DNA from: Miltoncostaea sp963771025
GTDB lineage: Bacteria > Actinomycetota > Thermoleophilia > Miltoncostaeales > Miltoncostaeaceae
Assembly (NCBI GenBank): GCA_963771025.1
Contig: CAVYRL010000004.1
Coordinates: forward strand, 124,001-188,000
Length of the DNA stretch: 64,000 bases
Reading direction: 5' to 3'
A model generated the notes under the pieces. That model searched no databases. It saw only the letters and a program-made list of their open reading frames with translations, and had not been told where the DNA came from. Of the stretch, positions 51,263 to 60,762 are shown one piece after another. The translations under genes were made by a program, and so were the position numbers. Position 1 is the stretch's first letter. Every line of letters begins with the position of its first letter.

Positions 51263-52513
51263 CTACACCTCCACCAGGATGATCCACAGGGTCGCCACGA
51301 CCATGGACGCCATTGTTGCGGGAACACCGACGCGCAGGAAGCGCATGAACGACAGCTCTCGTCCGCCTTTTCGCAGGGCGCCGGCGGCCACCAGGTTGGC
51401 GCTCGCCGCGACCAGGGTGAAGTTGCCGCCGTAACAGGCGCCGATCGACAGGGCCCACCAGTTCGCGTCACTGCCGCCGAGCTGATCGACCACGGGCGCC
51501 ATCGCCGCGGTGAAGGGGATGTTGTCGACGATCCCGCTGGCGATCGCGGAGCCCCAGAGGATCCCGACCGCCTGTGCGGTCGCCGACCCCCCGGTCGCCT
51601 CGGCGAGCCAGTCGGTGATCCGGGCGAGCACCCCGGTCACCTCGAGCGCGCCGACCACGACGAAGAGGCCGACGAAGAAGAAGAGGGTGGTCCACTCGAT
51701 CGCCACCAGCGGTTGCTCGACGTCAACGCCGCTGGCCAGAAGATAGAGCGCCGCCCCCGAGAGCGCGATCGTCGCGGGCTCGAGGCCGACCAGGCTGTGG
51801 ATGAAGAAGCCGACGATGGTGGCGCCCAGGCAGCCGAGCACGATCGCCACCTCACGCCGCGGGCCGAGGCTCGCCGAGGCGTTCAGGAAGCTCAGCTCCT
51901 CGACGCGCGCGGGCGCCGGCGTGATCGCCCGCCGGTAGAGGAGATAGAGACCGGCCGTGACCACCGCGTAGGAGACCACCGCCGGCGGTCCGACGTGGAT
52001 CAGGAAATCGTTGAAGCCGAGCCCGCTCTGACCGGCGATGATGATGTTCGGCGGATCGCCGATCAGCGTCGCCGCCCCCCCGAGGTTGCTCGCGATCACC
52101 TCGGCGATGATCAGCGGGACCAGATCGAGCTCCAGCGCGTCGGCGATCACGAACGTGATCGGCACCACCAGCAGGATCGTGGTGACGTTGTCGAGGAAGG
52201 CCGACGCGATCGCCGTCGTGCCCGTCAAGCCGAACAGCAGGCGCGCCGGCCGGCCGTGCGACGCCTGGCCGACCCGGATCGCCAGATACGTGAAGACGCC
52301 GGTCCGCTCCGTGCCCCAGACCAGGACCATCATCCCGGCGAGCAGGCCGATGACGCCCCAGTCGATCGCGTCGATCGCCTCCTCCTGGGAGAGCAGCCCG
52401 GCCAGGACCGCGACGGCCGCTCCGGCGAGCGCGATCTTCGTGCGGTGGATCCGTTCGGTGACCACGAAGCCGAGGACGACGACGAACAGGCCTACGGCGA
52501 TGGCTTCCTGCAC
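51263..52513 (-). CDS. ArsB/NhaD-type (SLC13/IT superfamily) ion transporter
   Basis: A 416-residue protein with eleven or so helices and the two re-entrant repeat signatures of the ion-transporter superfamily: SAFLDNVTTILLVVP with GDPPNIIIAG in the first half and SGIVDNIPFTAAMAP with ACYGGNFTLVAASAN in the second. Relatives carry arsenite, sodium/proton or citrate. The D-N-V/I-T/P pattern is closest to ArsB/NhaD. No ars genes are near. GTG 52513. A CBS protein is encoded downstream. Confidence 0.88.
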   Translation of the reverse strand: MQEAIAVGLFVVVLGFVVTERIHRTKIALAGAAVAVLAGLLSQEEAIDAIDWGVIGLLAGMMVLVWGTERTGVFTYLAIRVGQASHGRPARLLFGLTGTTAIASAFLDNVTTILLVVPITFVIADALELDLVPLIIAEVIASNLGGAATLIGDPPNIIIAGQSGLGFNDFLIHVGPPAVVSYAVVTAGLYLLYRRAITPAPARVEELSFLNASASLGPRREVAIVLGCLGATIVGFFIHSLVGLEPATIALSGAALYLLASGVDVEQPLVAIEWTTLFFFVGLFVVVGALEVTGVLARITDWLAEATGGSATAQAVGILWGSAIASGIVDNIPFTAAMAPVVDQLGGSDANWWALSIGACYGGNFTLVAASANLVAAGALRKGGRELSFMRFLRVGVPATMASMVVATLWIILVEV

Positions 52514-52738
52514 GACGTTCTCCAGGGGTCGGGTTGAGCCCGCTGCGCCACCGTCCCCTCGGGGGACGATCGCCGTGCGCGCGGCAGCCCGGCACCAGGC
52601 GGGGCCAGCCTAGCCGGGCCGATCGATCGGCGCGAGCCGTGCGCGGGGCGGCGGCGGAGCGGCGCCGGCGCGGCTGACCGGGGAGAGCCGGACCCCCGGT
52701 CGCCATCCCCGTGGCCGTCTCGGCGATCGGCCAGTAGC

Positions 52739-53611
52739 ATGCCCTCCACCGTGGAGCCGACGGAGTTCACGCGCGCGAGTCGCGCGGTCTGGCAGGCGAT
52801 GGCGCAAGGATGGGACGAGCGCCACGCCTACCTCGAGGAGCGGGCACGTCCCGTGGCCGAGCGGATGCTCGAGCGGGCGGCGCTCAGGCCCGGGGACACG
52901 GTTCTCGAGCTGGCCGCCGGCACGGGGGTCGTCGGCCTCGCCGCCGCCCGGGCCGTGGCCCCGGCGGGCCGGGTGATCGTCAGCGACTTCTCGCCGGCGA
53001 TGATCCAGGCGGCCGAGCGGCACGCGGCCGAACTGGGGCTCGAGAACGTCCAGTTCCGGGTCCTCGACGCGGAGCGACTCGATCTGCCCGCCGACGCCGT
53101 CGATGCCGCCCTCTGTCGGTGGGGATACATGCTCATGGCCGATCCGGGCGCGGCCCTCGCCGAGACACGCCGGGTGCTGCGGCCCGGGGGACGCCTCTGC
53201 TGCGCCGTCTTCGCGGGCCCGCAGCAGAATCCCTGGGCGGCGCTGCCGACGGCCGTGCTCCACGAGCGCGGGCACATGCCGGCTCCCCAAAGTGGCGCTC
53301 CGGGCATCCTCGCCCTCGCCGATCGCGGCCGCCTCGAGAGCCTGTTCGCCCAGGCGGGGTTCGACCTCCTCGACGTCGAGGAGGTCGGCTTCACGTGGAG
53401 ATTCGACGATCCGGACGACTACTGGGACTTCGTCAACGACGCGGCCGGCGCTCTCGCGATGGTCATCGCGCGCCTCGATGAGGACGAGCGCGCCGCGGTC
53501 CGGGCCGAGCTCACCGGTAGGCTCGGGCCGTTCCGCGACGGCGGGCGGATCGTCCTGCCCGCGGCGTCGCTCGTCGTCTCGGCGCATGCCCGCCGGCCGC
53601 CGTCGACCTGA
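52739..53611 (+). CDS. SAM-dependent methyltransferase (UbiE/Coq5-like)
   Basis: A 290-residue class I methyltransferase: motif I VLELAAGTGVVGL (about 53-65), acidic residue in VSDFSPAMIQ, motif II DAALCRWGYMLM and motif III RVLRPGGRLCCAVFAG. A C-terminal helical part (WRFDDPDDYWDF) forms the substrate side. It resembles the UbiE and Methyltransf_11 group. ATG 52739 is within GCATGCCC; ribosome site weak. Substrate unknown. A separate methyltransferase follows 140 bases later. Confidence 0.88.
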   Translation: MPSTVEPTEFTRASRAVWQAMAQGWDERHAYLEERARPVAERMLERAALRPGDTVLELAAGTGVVGLAAARAVAPAGRVIVSDFSPAMIQAAERHAAELGLENVQFRVLDAERLDLPADAVDAALCRWGYMLMADPGAALAETRRVLRPGGRLCCAVFAGPQQNPWAALPTAVLHERGHMPAPQSGAPGILALADRGRLESLFAQAGFDLLDVEEVGFTWRFDDPDDYWDFVNDAAGALAMVIARLDEDERAAVRAELTGRLGPFRDGGRIVLPAASLVVSAHARRPPST

Positions 53612-53753
53612 GGCCCGCCGGCCGTGCCGGGCCCCCGCGCGCCGGGAGTCCGGGAGCCCGGGCGGCATTGACCGGCGTCGCGGGGCTGCCGGATAGTCGA
53701 GGGCGTCACACGCGGTGATTTCGATCGGGCGACGCGACCTGGAAGGGGGCTCC

Positions 53754-54386
53754 GTGAGCCGCATGTACCGCCTCTCGTACCTCATCGGCCTCACTCCGTG
53801 GGAGCGCGTGCAGACGCTGCCGGAGGGCAGCCGCGTCCGGGCGATGTTCGACCGCGAGGAGCGGGGCCGCCAACCGCCCTACGGGCGTGCGCTCGACCTC
53901 GGCTGCGGGTCGGGGATCTGGTCGGTCGCCCTCGCCGAGCGCGGGTGGGAGGTGACCGGAGTCGACCTCGTCCCCAAGGCCGTCCGGCGGGCGCGGGACA
54001 GGGCGCGGCGCGCGGGCGTGGGGGTGCGCCTGGTGGAGGGCGATGTGACGAACCTCCGCGCCCTCGACATCGGCTCCGGCTTTCGGCTGGTGCTCGACTT
54101 CGGCGTGATCCACGGCCTGACCGCCGCCCAGCGCGAGGCCGCCGGCCGCGAGGTGAGCGCGGTCGCCGCGGAGGGGGCCACGATGCTGGTCTTCGCGTTC
54201 ACGCCGGGGCGGCGGGGGCCGCTGCCCCGGGGCGCGAGCCGCCTTGAGATCGAGGCGGCCTTCCCCGACTGGTCGGTGATCGACGACGCCCCCGCCGACA
54301 TGACCGGCGCGCCGCGGCCCGTGCGACGCGCGAGCCCCCGGCACTACACGCTCAGGCACGGCACGGCGAGCGCGACGCCGGCGTGA
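53754..54386 (+). CDS. class I SAM-dependent methyltransferase (TehB/thiopurine-like)
   Basis: A 210-residue methyltransferase with motif I ALDLGCGSGIWSVALAERG and motif post-I VTGVDLVPKAV. The N-terminal part reads TPWERVQTLPEG. Such small enzymes with LDLGCGxG are like the TehB/TPMT group acting on small compounds, including chalcogen oxyanions. GTG 53754 is preceded by GGAAGGGGG. Upstream in-frame start at 53715 is less likely. Confidence 0.85.
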   Translation: MSRMYRLSYLIGLTPWERVQTLPEGSRVRAMFDREERGRQPPYGRALDLGCGSGIWSVALAERGWEVTGVDLVPKAVRRARDRARRAGVGVRLVEGDVTNLRALDIGSGFRLVLDFGVIHGLTAAQREAAGREVSAVAAEGATMLVFAFTPGRRGPLPRGASRLEIEAAFPDWSVIDDAPADMTGAPRPVRRASPRHYTLRHGTASATPA

Positions 54387-54506
54387 TCGCGGCGCGGGTG
54401 GCCCGGCGCCGGTCGGCACGTCGTCGTCGGTCGTGAGCGCCGGATCCCGTTCATGGGCGACGCCGCCGTACTCCCGCGGGCCCGCGGCGGGTAGGATCGT
54501 CGCCTC

Positions 54507-55259
54507 GTGCTCACGCGACTTCGCGGCAGGCCATCCCGGGACGGGGGGCGCCACCGGCTGGACCTGACTGCCCAGCAGTGGGTGGTCGCCTTCCTCATCG
54601 GCACGGCGACCGTCCTGGCGGCGCTCTTCGGGTGGCGGGCGGCGGCGATCGGAAGCACGGCGGCCTACGACGACCGCCAGTCGATCTCAGAGACCATCGC
54701 GGTCCAGCAGCAGAAGCTCGACGTCGGCATCGCCGCCGGCGACGACAGCCTCGCGTACACCCGCTACCTGGTCGACTACGGCGTCGCGGCCGAGCTCGAG
54801 AACCAGGCCACCGCCCTCGAGGCCGCGGGTAAGGACGCCGCGGCGGCGGCCAACCGCGTGCAGGCGCGCCAGCTGCGCGCGGCAGCGACCTCCCGGGCGG
54901 TGGCCACCGGCGTCTTCGGCCGCTTCAGCATCCAGGACGACCTGAGGCGACCGAGCGCGAGGCCGCGTCCCTTCAACGTCAACGCGCGCGCCAAGGCGCT
55001 CGCGGTGGAGTTCTCCACCGACATCACGTCGTCGGGGGCGCTCGACCCCGGCAGTTGGGCGGACCAGGCGAAGGGCATCCGCGAGCGGATCCAGGGACTG
55101 GCCGCCTGGTCCCTCGTGCTGCTCGGGGCGCTGCTCCTGTTCACCATCGGCCAGGTCAACACCAGCCGCCGCGCGGTCTTCTACGCGTTCATGGGCCTGG
55201 GGGTCGTCGCGTTGCTCGTCGGCGCGATCGGCGGCTTCGCGGTGGACTTCTACGCATGA
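54507..55259 (+). CDS. membrane protein A of a two-gene unit
   Basis: A 250-residue protein with one helix near residues 25-43, a long polar helical region of about 140 residues (Gln/Ala-rich, IAVQQQKLDVGIAAG, LENQATALEAAGKDA), then two helices near the C-terminus (about 198-220 and 226-247). The polar region would be on the outside. The layout is the same as in the first half of the next gene product, so the two may be distant paralogues. GTG 54507; stop overlaps the next ATG (ATGA). No family known to me. Confidence 0.72.
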   Translation: MLTRLRGRPSRDGGRHRLDLTAQQWVVAFLIGTATVLAALFGWRAAAIGSTAAYDDRQSISETIAVQQQKLDVGIAAGDDSLAYTRYLVDYGVAAELENQATALEAAGKDAAAAANRVQARQLRAAATSRAVATGVFGRFSIQDDLRRPSARPRPFNVNARAKALAVEFSTDITSSGALDPGSWADQAKGIRERIQGLAAWSLVLLGALLLFTIGQVNTSRRAVFYAFMGLGVVALLVGAIGGFAVDFYA

Positions 55260-56854
55260 GCGCGGCCGAGGACGCCCCGGCCAAGCCGGACGAGGCGGGC
55301 TCCGCCCCCGAGAGGATCCCGGGAGGCTGGATCGCGATCACCCTGGCGGTGATCGTCGTCGCGGGGGCGACGCTCGGGCTCTTCCAGACCGACGCCGGCA
55401 ACAACGAGTCCAACACGGCTCGCGAGACCACCCGCACCGCCACCGAGGCGCTCAGGGCGGGCGTCCTGGCGACCGCGGCCACCAGCCTCGAGCGGGACAT
55501 CGCGGCCCAGACCGACGACCTGGCGCGGCAGCAGGCCTCCGTCGCCGCCGAGGCCGCGAGCGCGGGCGCGTCCGCACCGCCCCTGACGATCGGCGAGTTG
55601 CGGGGCGAGGTGAGCGCCGGGTCCGACCTGCCGCGAGCCCGCAGCGCGAAGGAGGTGCACCAGCTGGGCCTCGACGCCGCGCGGCTCAAGCTGAAGCAGG
55701 CGGCCCTGGCCGAGACCCGGGTGACCTGGAACGATCGCAGCACCCAGTTCACGACGGCGATCGCGATGCTCACCGTGGCTCTCTTCCTGGTCGGCTTCGC
55801 GGTCGTGCTGGGCGGGCACCGCCGGACGCTGTTCTACGTGCTCGGGGTCGCGTTCGGGATCCTGACGCTCGCCTGGGCGGCGTACATCTACAGCCTGCCC
55901 GTCCCCGACACGCCCGACTCCGCGATCGCCGCGACGGCCCAGGGCATCGTCGACAGCCGCGAGGGCCATCAGGAACGCGCCGTAACGGCGTTCACCCAGG
56001 CCATCGCGGCCGACGGCAACTACATCCCCCCGTACACCGAGCGGGCGGTCGCGAGGGTCCTTCAGGCGAACCCCGACTTCCGGACGACGGGCGCCGTGAC
56101 CGGCGACCGGTCCGCGCTCGCCGCGGCGAGCGCGGACGTGCGGCGAGCGCTCGACCTCGGCGGCACCCGGGACTTCCGGACATACGCGGTCCTGTCGTTG
56201 CTGAGGCTCTACTCGGGCGAGTACGACGCGGCGGTCGAGGCCGCGGACGCGGCGATCGCCATCAACGACCAGGTCCCGGATGTCCGGCTCGCGCGGAGCG
56301 CCGCCGAGGTCGGCCGCGGAGACGCGCCGGCCGCGCGCGCATCGCTCGCCGGTGCCCTGCGGCTCCTGTCGGGGAGCGACCCCTCCGAGCGGACGCGGAG
56401 CCTGAGCGCCCAATACCTGACGTACCTGGAGCAGGTGGCCGGCACGTCACCCCGGAGGGCCCCGCTGGCGCGCGCGCTCGAGCAGGAGGTGGTCGGCGTC
56501 GAGACCCGGTTCAACCTGGGGCGCCCGGTCTCGGGCAGTCTCCCGCCGAAGGGCTCGGTCGCCGTGCAGGGACTGCGGTACGAGGACGGCAGATTGCGCC
56601 TGCTGATCCGCTGGCGGAGTCTCCCCAAGGGCACGTCGCTCACCGGCATCGGTTTCGAGCGCCCGGTTCCCGGCGGCTCGTGGGTGCAGCCGCGCGACCT
56701 GGCCCTCTTCCGCACCCTCTCCGGGAGCGGACAGCAGGCGGTCTCGGTGCCGCTGACGCGGGCCTGCGCCCCGACCCGGGTCCGGGTGGATGTCTATCTC
56801 GACGGCGCGCGGGCGCTGTCCACCACGGGACCCGGCACCGCCCCGACCTGTTGA
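55256..56854 (+). CDS. membrane protein B with TPR-like domain, two-gene unit
   Basis: A 532-residue protein. Helix 1 about 23-43; an exposed helical region (44-165) with Ala/Gln/Glu-rich coiled-coil character; helices 2 and 3 (about 163-185 and 192-215); then a TPR-like solenoid (about 225-400, EGHQERAVTAFTQAIAADGNY, YSGEYDAAVEAADAAIAIND) and a C-terminal beta domain ending near a Cys (TCX end APTC). The first half repeats the layout of membrane protein A. Possibly a complex with an exterior coiled-coil and a solenoid that binds partners. ATG 55256 overlaps the previous stop. I do not know the family. Confidence 0.75.
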   Translation: MSAAEDAPAKPDEAGSAPERIPGGWIAITLAVIVVAGATLGLFQTDAGNNESNTARETTRTATEALRAGVLATAATSLERDIAAQTDDLARQQASVAAEAASAGASAPPLTIGELRGEVSAGSDLPRARSAKEVHQLGLDAARLKLKQAALAETRVTWNDRSTQFTTAIAMLTVALFLVGFAVVLGGHRRTLFYVLGVAFGILTLAWAAYIYSLPVPDTPDSAIAATAQGIVDSREGHQERAVTAFTQAIAADGNYIPPYTERAVARVLQANPDFRTTGAVTGDRSALAAASADVRRALDLGGTRDFRTYAVLSLLRLYSGEYDAAVEAADAAIAINDQVPDVRLARSAAEVGRGDAPAARASLAGALRLLSGSDPSERTRSLSAQYLTYLEQVAGTSPRRAPLARALEQEVVGVETRFNLGRPVSGSLPPKGSVAVQGLRYEDGRLRLLIRWRSLPKGTSLTGIGFERPVPGGSWVQPRDLALFRTLSGSGQQAVSVPLTRACAPTRVRVDVYLDGARALSTTGPGTAPTC

Positions 56855-56864
56855 GGACGTGCGG

Positions 56865-56884
56865 GGTCGCCGGCCGTGGCGACC
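56865..56884. terminator. hairpin between two convergent genes
   Basis: GGTCGCC (56865-56871) pairs with GGCGACC (56878-56884) across a 6-base loop, between the stop of membrane protein B (56854) and the stop of the secreted propeller gene (56903). A bidirectional terminator is likely, though without U-runs. Confidence 0.5.
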
Positions 56885-56902
56885 GAGCCGGAGCCCGCGG
56901 GC

Positions 56903-58891
56903 CTAGCGGGCCGGCTGCGGCGGCCCCGAGATCGGCGTTGCCACCGGCGCGGCCATCCCCACGAACTCGATCAGGCCGTTGCCGCCCAGGAAGTTCGTTA
57001 TGGGCGTCGCGGTGCTCCAGTTGTTGGCCAGCCACACGTTGCCCGCCGAGTCGATCTGCACCGCGGTCGTGTGCTGCATGCCACGGCTCGTGTAGCCCCC
57101 CCGGGGGGAGATCGCCCCGCCGGTGGCGCTTCCCGGCGGGCACCTGGAGGCCCGCCGGCCGCAGAGCTCGGTGAGGGTGCGGCCTCGGAAGCCGGAGACC
57201 CAGACGTTGTCGTTGCCGTCCACCGCGATCCCCCACGGACCGCGCAGGCTCCTGCCCGAGCGGATCGGCGAGTCGCTCGACACGACGCCGGCCGCGTCGA
57301 TGCGGGTCACGCTGTTGGAGCCGAAGTTCGCCACCCACTTGTTGCCGCCCCGGTCAACGGCGACGCCCATCGGAGAGGAGAGCCCGCCGCCGGTGATCTC
57401 CAGGTCGGCCGTCCCCTCGGGGGTGATCCTCGTGACCGATCCGGGCGCCGCCGTGAGCGACTCGTTGGTCACCCACGCGTCACCGCGCGCGTCGAGCGCG
57501 ATCGAGAACGAGTTGGCGATGCCCTTGCCGGCGATCTTCTCCCAGCGGCCGGGATCGCCGCCCCGGTAGAGGGTCACGTAGCCGGCCCGGGAGTTGGCGA
57601 TCCAGAGGCTGCCGTCCCGGCTGACCGCCATCCCCTGCGGCCTGACGGGGTCGCCCTGCGTGAACCCGGACCGAGGAGACAGCGCCCGGCCCTTCGCGCT
57701 GAACAACGAGAGGCTGTTGCCGGCCCAGTTGGACACCCACACGCGATCGCGGGGGCCGACGGCGACGCCGAACCCCGAGCCGTCGAGGCCGCCCCCGCGG
57801 AGCGGGCTCGAGAGGACCGGGGTGCCGGTGGGGCTCAGCACCGTGAGCTGGTGGCCCGGCTGGGTACCCGACCGGGCGAAGTTGTTGTTGGACCAGATCC
57901 GGCCCCGCGAGTCGAATGCCATCCGGCCCGGGGCGTTGAAGCCCCCGGCCGTGTGCACCAGCGCGATCACCAGCGCCCGGGGGGGCGACCCGAGTGCGGG
58001 CCGGAAGGCCCTCCGCTGGCCGCGGACCAGCCGGGCGACCGCGTGGGTCGGGCGCCTCGCGATGTTGTACGTCGCCTGGAGCGTGTCGAGCGCGCGACCC
58101 TGGCCCGGCGCACGCGAGGCGGAGAACAGCCGGGCGCACGTGGCGGCGGTGCCGCGCGTGCACGAGACGAGGACGTTCGCGAGCGTGTTCATGGTCGGCA
58201 GCGCCTCGGTGGCGTTGCCGTTGGGCGAGTTGCCGATCGCAAAGCTCGGCTTGCCGGTGGCCGTCTCGGCGAGGCTCTGCACGGTGTCGGCGGCGATGGG
58301 AAGGCCCGGCGCCGGGCCGCTGATCCGTTGACCCGCCATGAACTGCTGGAGGGCGTAGACGGAGGCGACCGTCGTCAGCTCGCTCACATGGACGGTCGCC
58401 CCGTCACGGACCGGCCGCTCGAGGACGCTCATCAGGCGGACCGCCCGCGCTGGGGGGGACGAGGCGTCCTGTGCCGGCGCGGGCGCCTGCGCACCGCCCC
58501 GGGAACCGCCCACCGGCGGCGGGCTCGTGGAGTTCGCCGCGACGATCCGCCCGCCGGCGCTGATCACGTACAGGACGCCCGCGCGCCGGGGGCGGTAGGC
58601 GATGGAGAAGGCGCCCGTGTCGTCCGTGACGGCGGAGCCGAGGCGCCGCGCGCGGCGCGGCCCGGCGGCGTAGAGCACCACCCGGGCGTTCTCGCGGACC
58701 AGGGTCGAGGTGCCGGGGCCGACGACAGGGCCCGAGCCGACGGTGCCCTGGATCGTCCTCCTGCCCGGGGCCGCCAGGGCGGACGCCGCTCCCGGCCCCG
58801 CGCCGAGCGCGAGCCCGACGACGAGCGCGCCCACCACCATCCGGCCTCGCATCGCGCGCTTCCCGCGCCCGCTGAGCGTGAGCCCGTCCAC
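56903..58891 (-). CDS. secreted NHL/SMP-30-type beta-propeller protein (Vgb-like)
   Basis: A 662-residue exported protein. A signal peptide (about 17-45, VVGALVVGLALGAG) is followed by a carboxypeptidase-regulatory-like beta domain (TDDTGAFSIAYRP), a Pro/Ala-rich link and a helical part, then from about residue 290 a beta-propeller with NHL-type repeats: GRMAFDSRGRIWSNNN, GVAVGPRDRVWVSNW, GMAVSRDGSLWIANS, GVAVDRGGNKWVANF, GIAVDGNDNVWVSGF. This fold is shared with Vgb (virginiamycin B lyase) but full catalytic identity is not claimed. GTG 58891 has GGGGGGAAACC before it; ATG 58852 is possible. Repeats are diverse, so it is not a recent expansion. Confidence 0.8.
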   Translation of the reverse strand: MDGLTLSGRGKRAMRGRMVVGALVVGLALGAGPGAASALAAPGRRTIQGTVGSGPVVGPGTSTLVRENARVVLYAAGPRRARRLGSAVTDDTGAFSIAYRPRRAGVLYVISAGGRIVAANSTSPPPVGGSRGGAQAPAPAQDASSPPARAVRLMSVLERPVRDGATVHVSELTTVASVYALQQFMAGQRISGPAPGLPIAADTVQSLAETATGKPSFAIGNSPNGNATEALPTMNTLANVLVSCTRGTAATCARLFSASRAPGQGRALDTLQATYNIARRPTHAVARLVRGQRRAFRPALGSPPRALVIALVHTAGGFNAPGRMAFDSRGRIWSNNNFARSGTQPGHQLTVLSPTGTPVLSSPLRGGGLDGSGFGVAVGPRDRVWVSNWAGNSLSLFSAKGRALSPRSGFTQGDPVRPQGMAVSRDGSLWIANSRAGYVTLYRGGDPGRWEKIAGKGIANSFSIALDARGDAWVTNESLTAAPGSVTRITPEGTADLEITGGGLSSPMGVAVDRGGNKWVANFGSNSVTRIDAAGVVSSDSPIRSGRSLRGPWGIAVDGNDNVWVSGFRGRTLTELCGRRASRCPPGSATGGAISPRGGYTSRGMQHTTAVQIDSAGNVWLANNWSTATPITNFLGGNGLIEFVGMAAPVATPISGPPQPAR

Positions 58892-59045
58892 GGTTTCCCC
58901 CCGGCGTCGGCGCAGTGCGAATGAGGGGCGCCCCGAACGCACCGCATCTGCATCCGGCGACGACCCTAACGCACGCCACCAGCGCGCGGGCGTCACACGC
59001 GTCACCGTGAAACCTCGGTCCGAGGCTCGCTGCCGAGGGAGGGCG

Positions 59046-60086
59046 CTAGTCGATTCCCGCCCGGGTGCGGGTGGGTATCCCATGCCGGCGCGCGAGATGC
59101 TCCAGGTGGCCGGCCCTCCCGGCGCGGTCAACCCGGGCGGGCTCGATGCCCGCCTCCACCAGCCGCTGGCGGAGCTGCTCCTCGGCGCCCTGGCGGAAGA
59201 AGAGCACGGCGATGGCGCCGAAGGCGAGCAGGCAGTGGGTCACCATCATGACGGTGCCGGCGTCGCCCTGGTCCTGGAGGGCGCCGACGCCGAAGGCGGG
59301 CGCCGAGTCGATGTAGTGCGGGTAGATCACCGTGCCGCTGAACCAGAGCACGTTCGCCGAGATCAACCCCACGAACCACACGCCGGCCATGTAGACGACC
59401 TTGAGGCGGGTGCCGAACCATCCCGGCCCCGGCAGGGGTTCGACGATCGGCGCCCACAGGAGCAGTCCGGCCGTCAGCAGACACAGGTGCTCGATCGCGT
59501 GGATCGGATCGCTGGCGATGGCGGTGTCGTAGACGACCGGGATGTGCCAGAAGATCAGGTTCGCGCACCAGAGCGGGAACGCGACGAGCGGGTGCGCGAG
59601 GAGCGCGAGTCGCCGTGCGCGGTGGGTCGTGAGCAGCGGCCGCAGGATCGGGCCGGTCACCCCCAGCAGCAGCAGCAACGGGGCGATCGCGCCCAGGAGG
59701 GTGTGCTGGAGCATGTGGACCGCGAAGAGCCCGTCCTCGCCGACGGCGTCGATCGGCGAGAAGAGGGCCAGCGCGATCACGCCGAGGCCGGCGTAGAAGC
59801 AGGCGATGCGCCAGGCGGCCGGCCGGTGGCCGCGGGCGCGCATGGCGTAGAGCAGGCCCGCCAGCGCGATCGGCACGATCTCGAGCGGCGATGCCGACCA
59901 CGCCGTCATCCAGTGCTCGCGCAGCCCCCCCGGCGCGTCCCCGTTGCCCTGGGCCAGAGCCATCGCCGGGAGGGCGCTCCATGTCGCGGCGACCATCAGC
60001 GCCGACCGCGCGGCGCGAGCGCTCCACCGTCGCCTGCGCCCGACGCGAGGAGGTGTCCGCGGGCGCGCGATGGCGCGGCGGGTCAT
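59046..60086 (-). CDS. ctaG: CtaG-type cytochrome c oxidase assembly protein
   Basis: A 346-residue membrane protein of the Caa3_CtaG family, with about seven to eight helices after a short signal-like N-terminus. His-rich conserved spots (HMLQHTLLGAIAPLLLLLG, AIEHLCLLTAGLLLW, MVTHCLLAFGAIAVLFF) are diagnostic. It helps put copper into caa3-type cytochrome oxidase. It follows the SCO1 gene by 4 bases, so both assembly factors are made together. Confidence 0.93.
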   Translation of the reverse strand: MTRRAIARPRTPPRVGRRRRWSARAARSALMVAATWSALPAMALAQGNGDAPGGLREHWMTAWSASPLEIVPIALAGLLYAMRARGHRPAAWRIACFYAGLGVIALALFSPIDAVGEDGLFAVHMLQHTLLGAIAPLLLLLGVTGPILRPLLTTHRARRLALLAHPLVAFPLWCANLIFWHIPVVYDTAIASDPIHAIEHLCLLTAGLLLWAPIVEPLPGPGWFGTRLKVVYMAGVWFVGLISANVLWFSGTVIYPHYIDSAPAFGVGALQDQGDAGTVMMVTHCLLAFGAIAVLFFRQGAEEQLRQRLVEAGIEPARVDRAGRAGHLEHLARRHGIPTRTRAGID

Positions 60087-60090
60087 CGTC

Positions 60091-60762
60091 CTATGCGCCG
60101 ATGGTCTGGATCGCGCGACGCGTCTGCGTGGGCGTCACCTGGGCGTCGAAGAGGACGCGCGCGACCCCGGACGGGTCGATGAACAGCTCGTACGCGCTGT
60201 GGTCGATCTCAGCACCGTTCTTCGCGTTCGGCACCGCGGCGACGTTGTACGCGCTCCAGGTCGGCTCGAGCTGCGCCTGGGTGCCCGTGAGGTACCGGAA
60301 CTGCGCCGGGAGCCGATGGACGGCGATGAAGCGGCGCACCGCGCCGGGCGTGTCCCCGCGCGGATCGACGCTCACCGAGAGCACCCTCACCCCGGCGCGC
60401 TGGGACGGGGTGAGCTCCTTCAGGCCGTCGGCGAGGTGCTCCGCGATCAGCGGGCACACGTCCGGGCAGTGCGTGTAGAGGAAGGCGACCACCACCGTGT
60501 GGCCGCGCTCGGCGCTCAGGCGCACCAGGCGCCCGCTCTGATCCTTCAGGGCGAAGTCCGGTGGATGGGTCAGGGTGGGCGGCACGGGTGCCCCACCGTC
60601 GATCGCCGCCGCCGTCGTCTGCTCGGCGCCGCCGGATGATCCCGAGCAGGCGGTCAGCGCGAGGAGCGCGCTCGCGGCGCACGCGGCCAGGACGATCCTC
60701 GCGCGCCGGGAACCCCGCGAGTACCCGCAGTCCGATGACTCCAGCGTGGTCGGCCTCCTCAC
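60091..60762 (-). CDS. SCO1/SenC-type copper chaperone lipoprotein
   Basis: A 223-residue exported lipoprotein (lipobox LTAC near residue 39) with a thioredoxin-fold SCO1 domain. The copper ligands are CPDVC (C-x3-C) and the distant His in IDHSAYELF; the pre-CxxxC strand VVVAFLYTHC is typical. It delivers copper to or reduces the CuA site of cytochrome oxidase. GTG 60762 is the start, with AGGAGG unusually inside codons 2-3, so a slightly later start is possible. Co-transcribed with ctaG. Confidence 0.92.
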   Translation of the reverse strand: MRRPTTLESSDCGYSRGSRRARIVLAACAASALLALTACSGSSGGAEQTTAAAIDGGAPVPPTLTHPPDFALKDQSGRLVRLSAERGHTVVVAFLYTHCPDVCPLIAEHLADGLKELTPSQRAGVRVLSVSVDPRGDTPGAVRRFIAVHRLPAQFRYLTGTQAQLEPTWSAYNVAAVPNAKNGAEIDHSAYELFIDPSGVARVLFDAQVTPTQTRRAIQTIGA

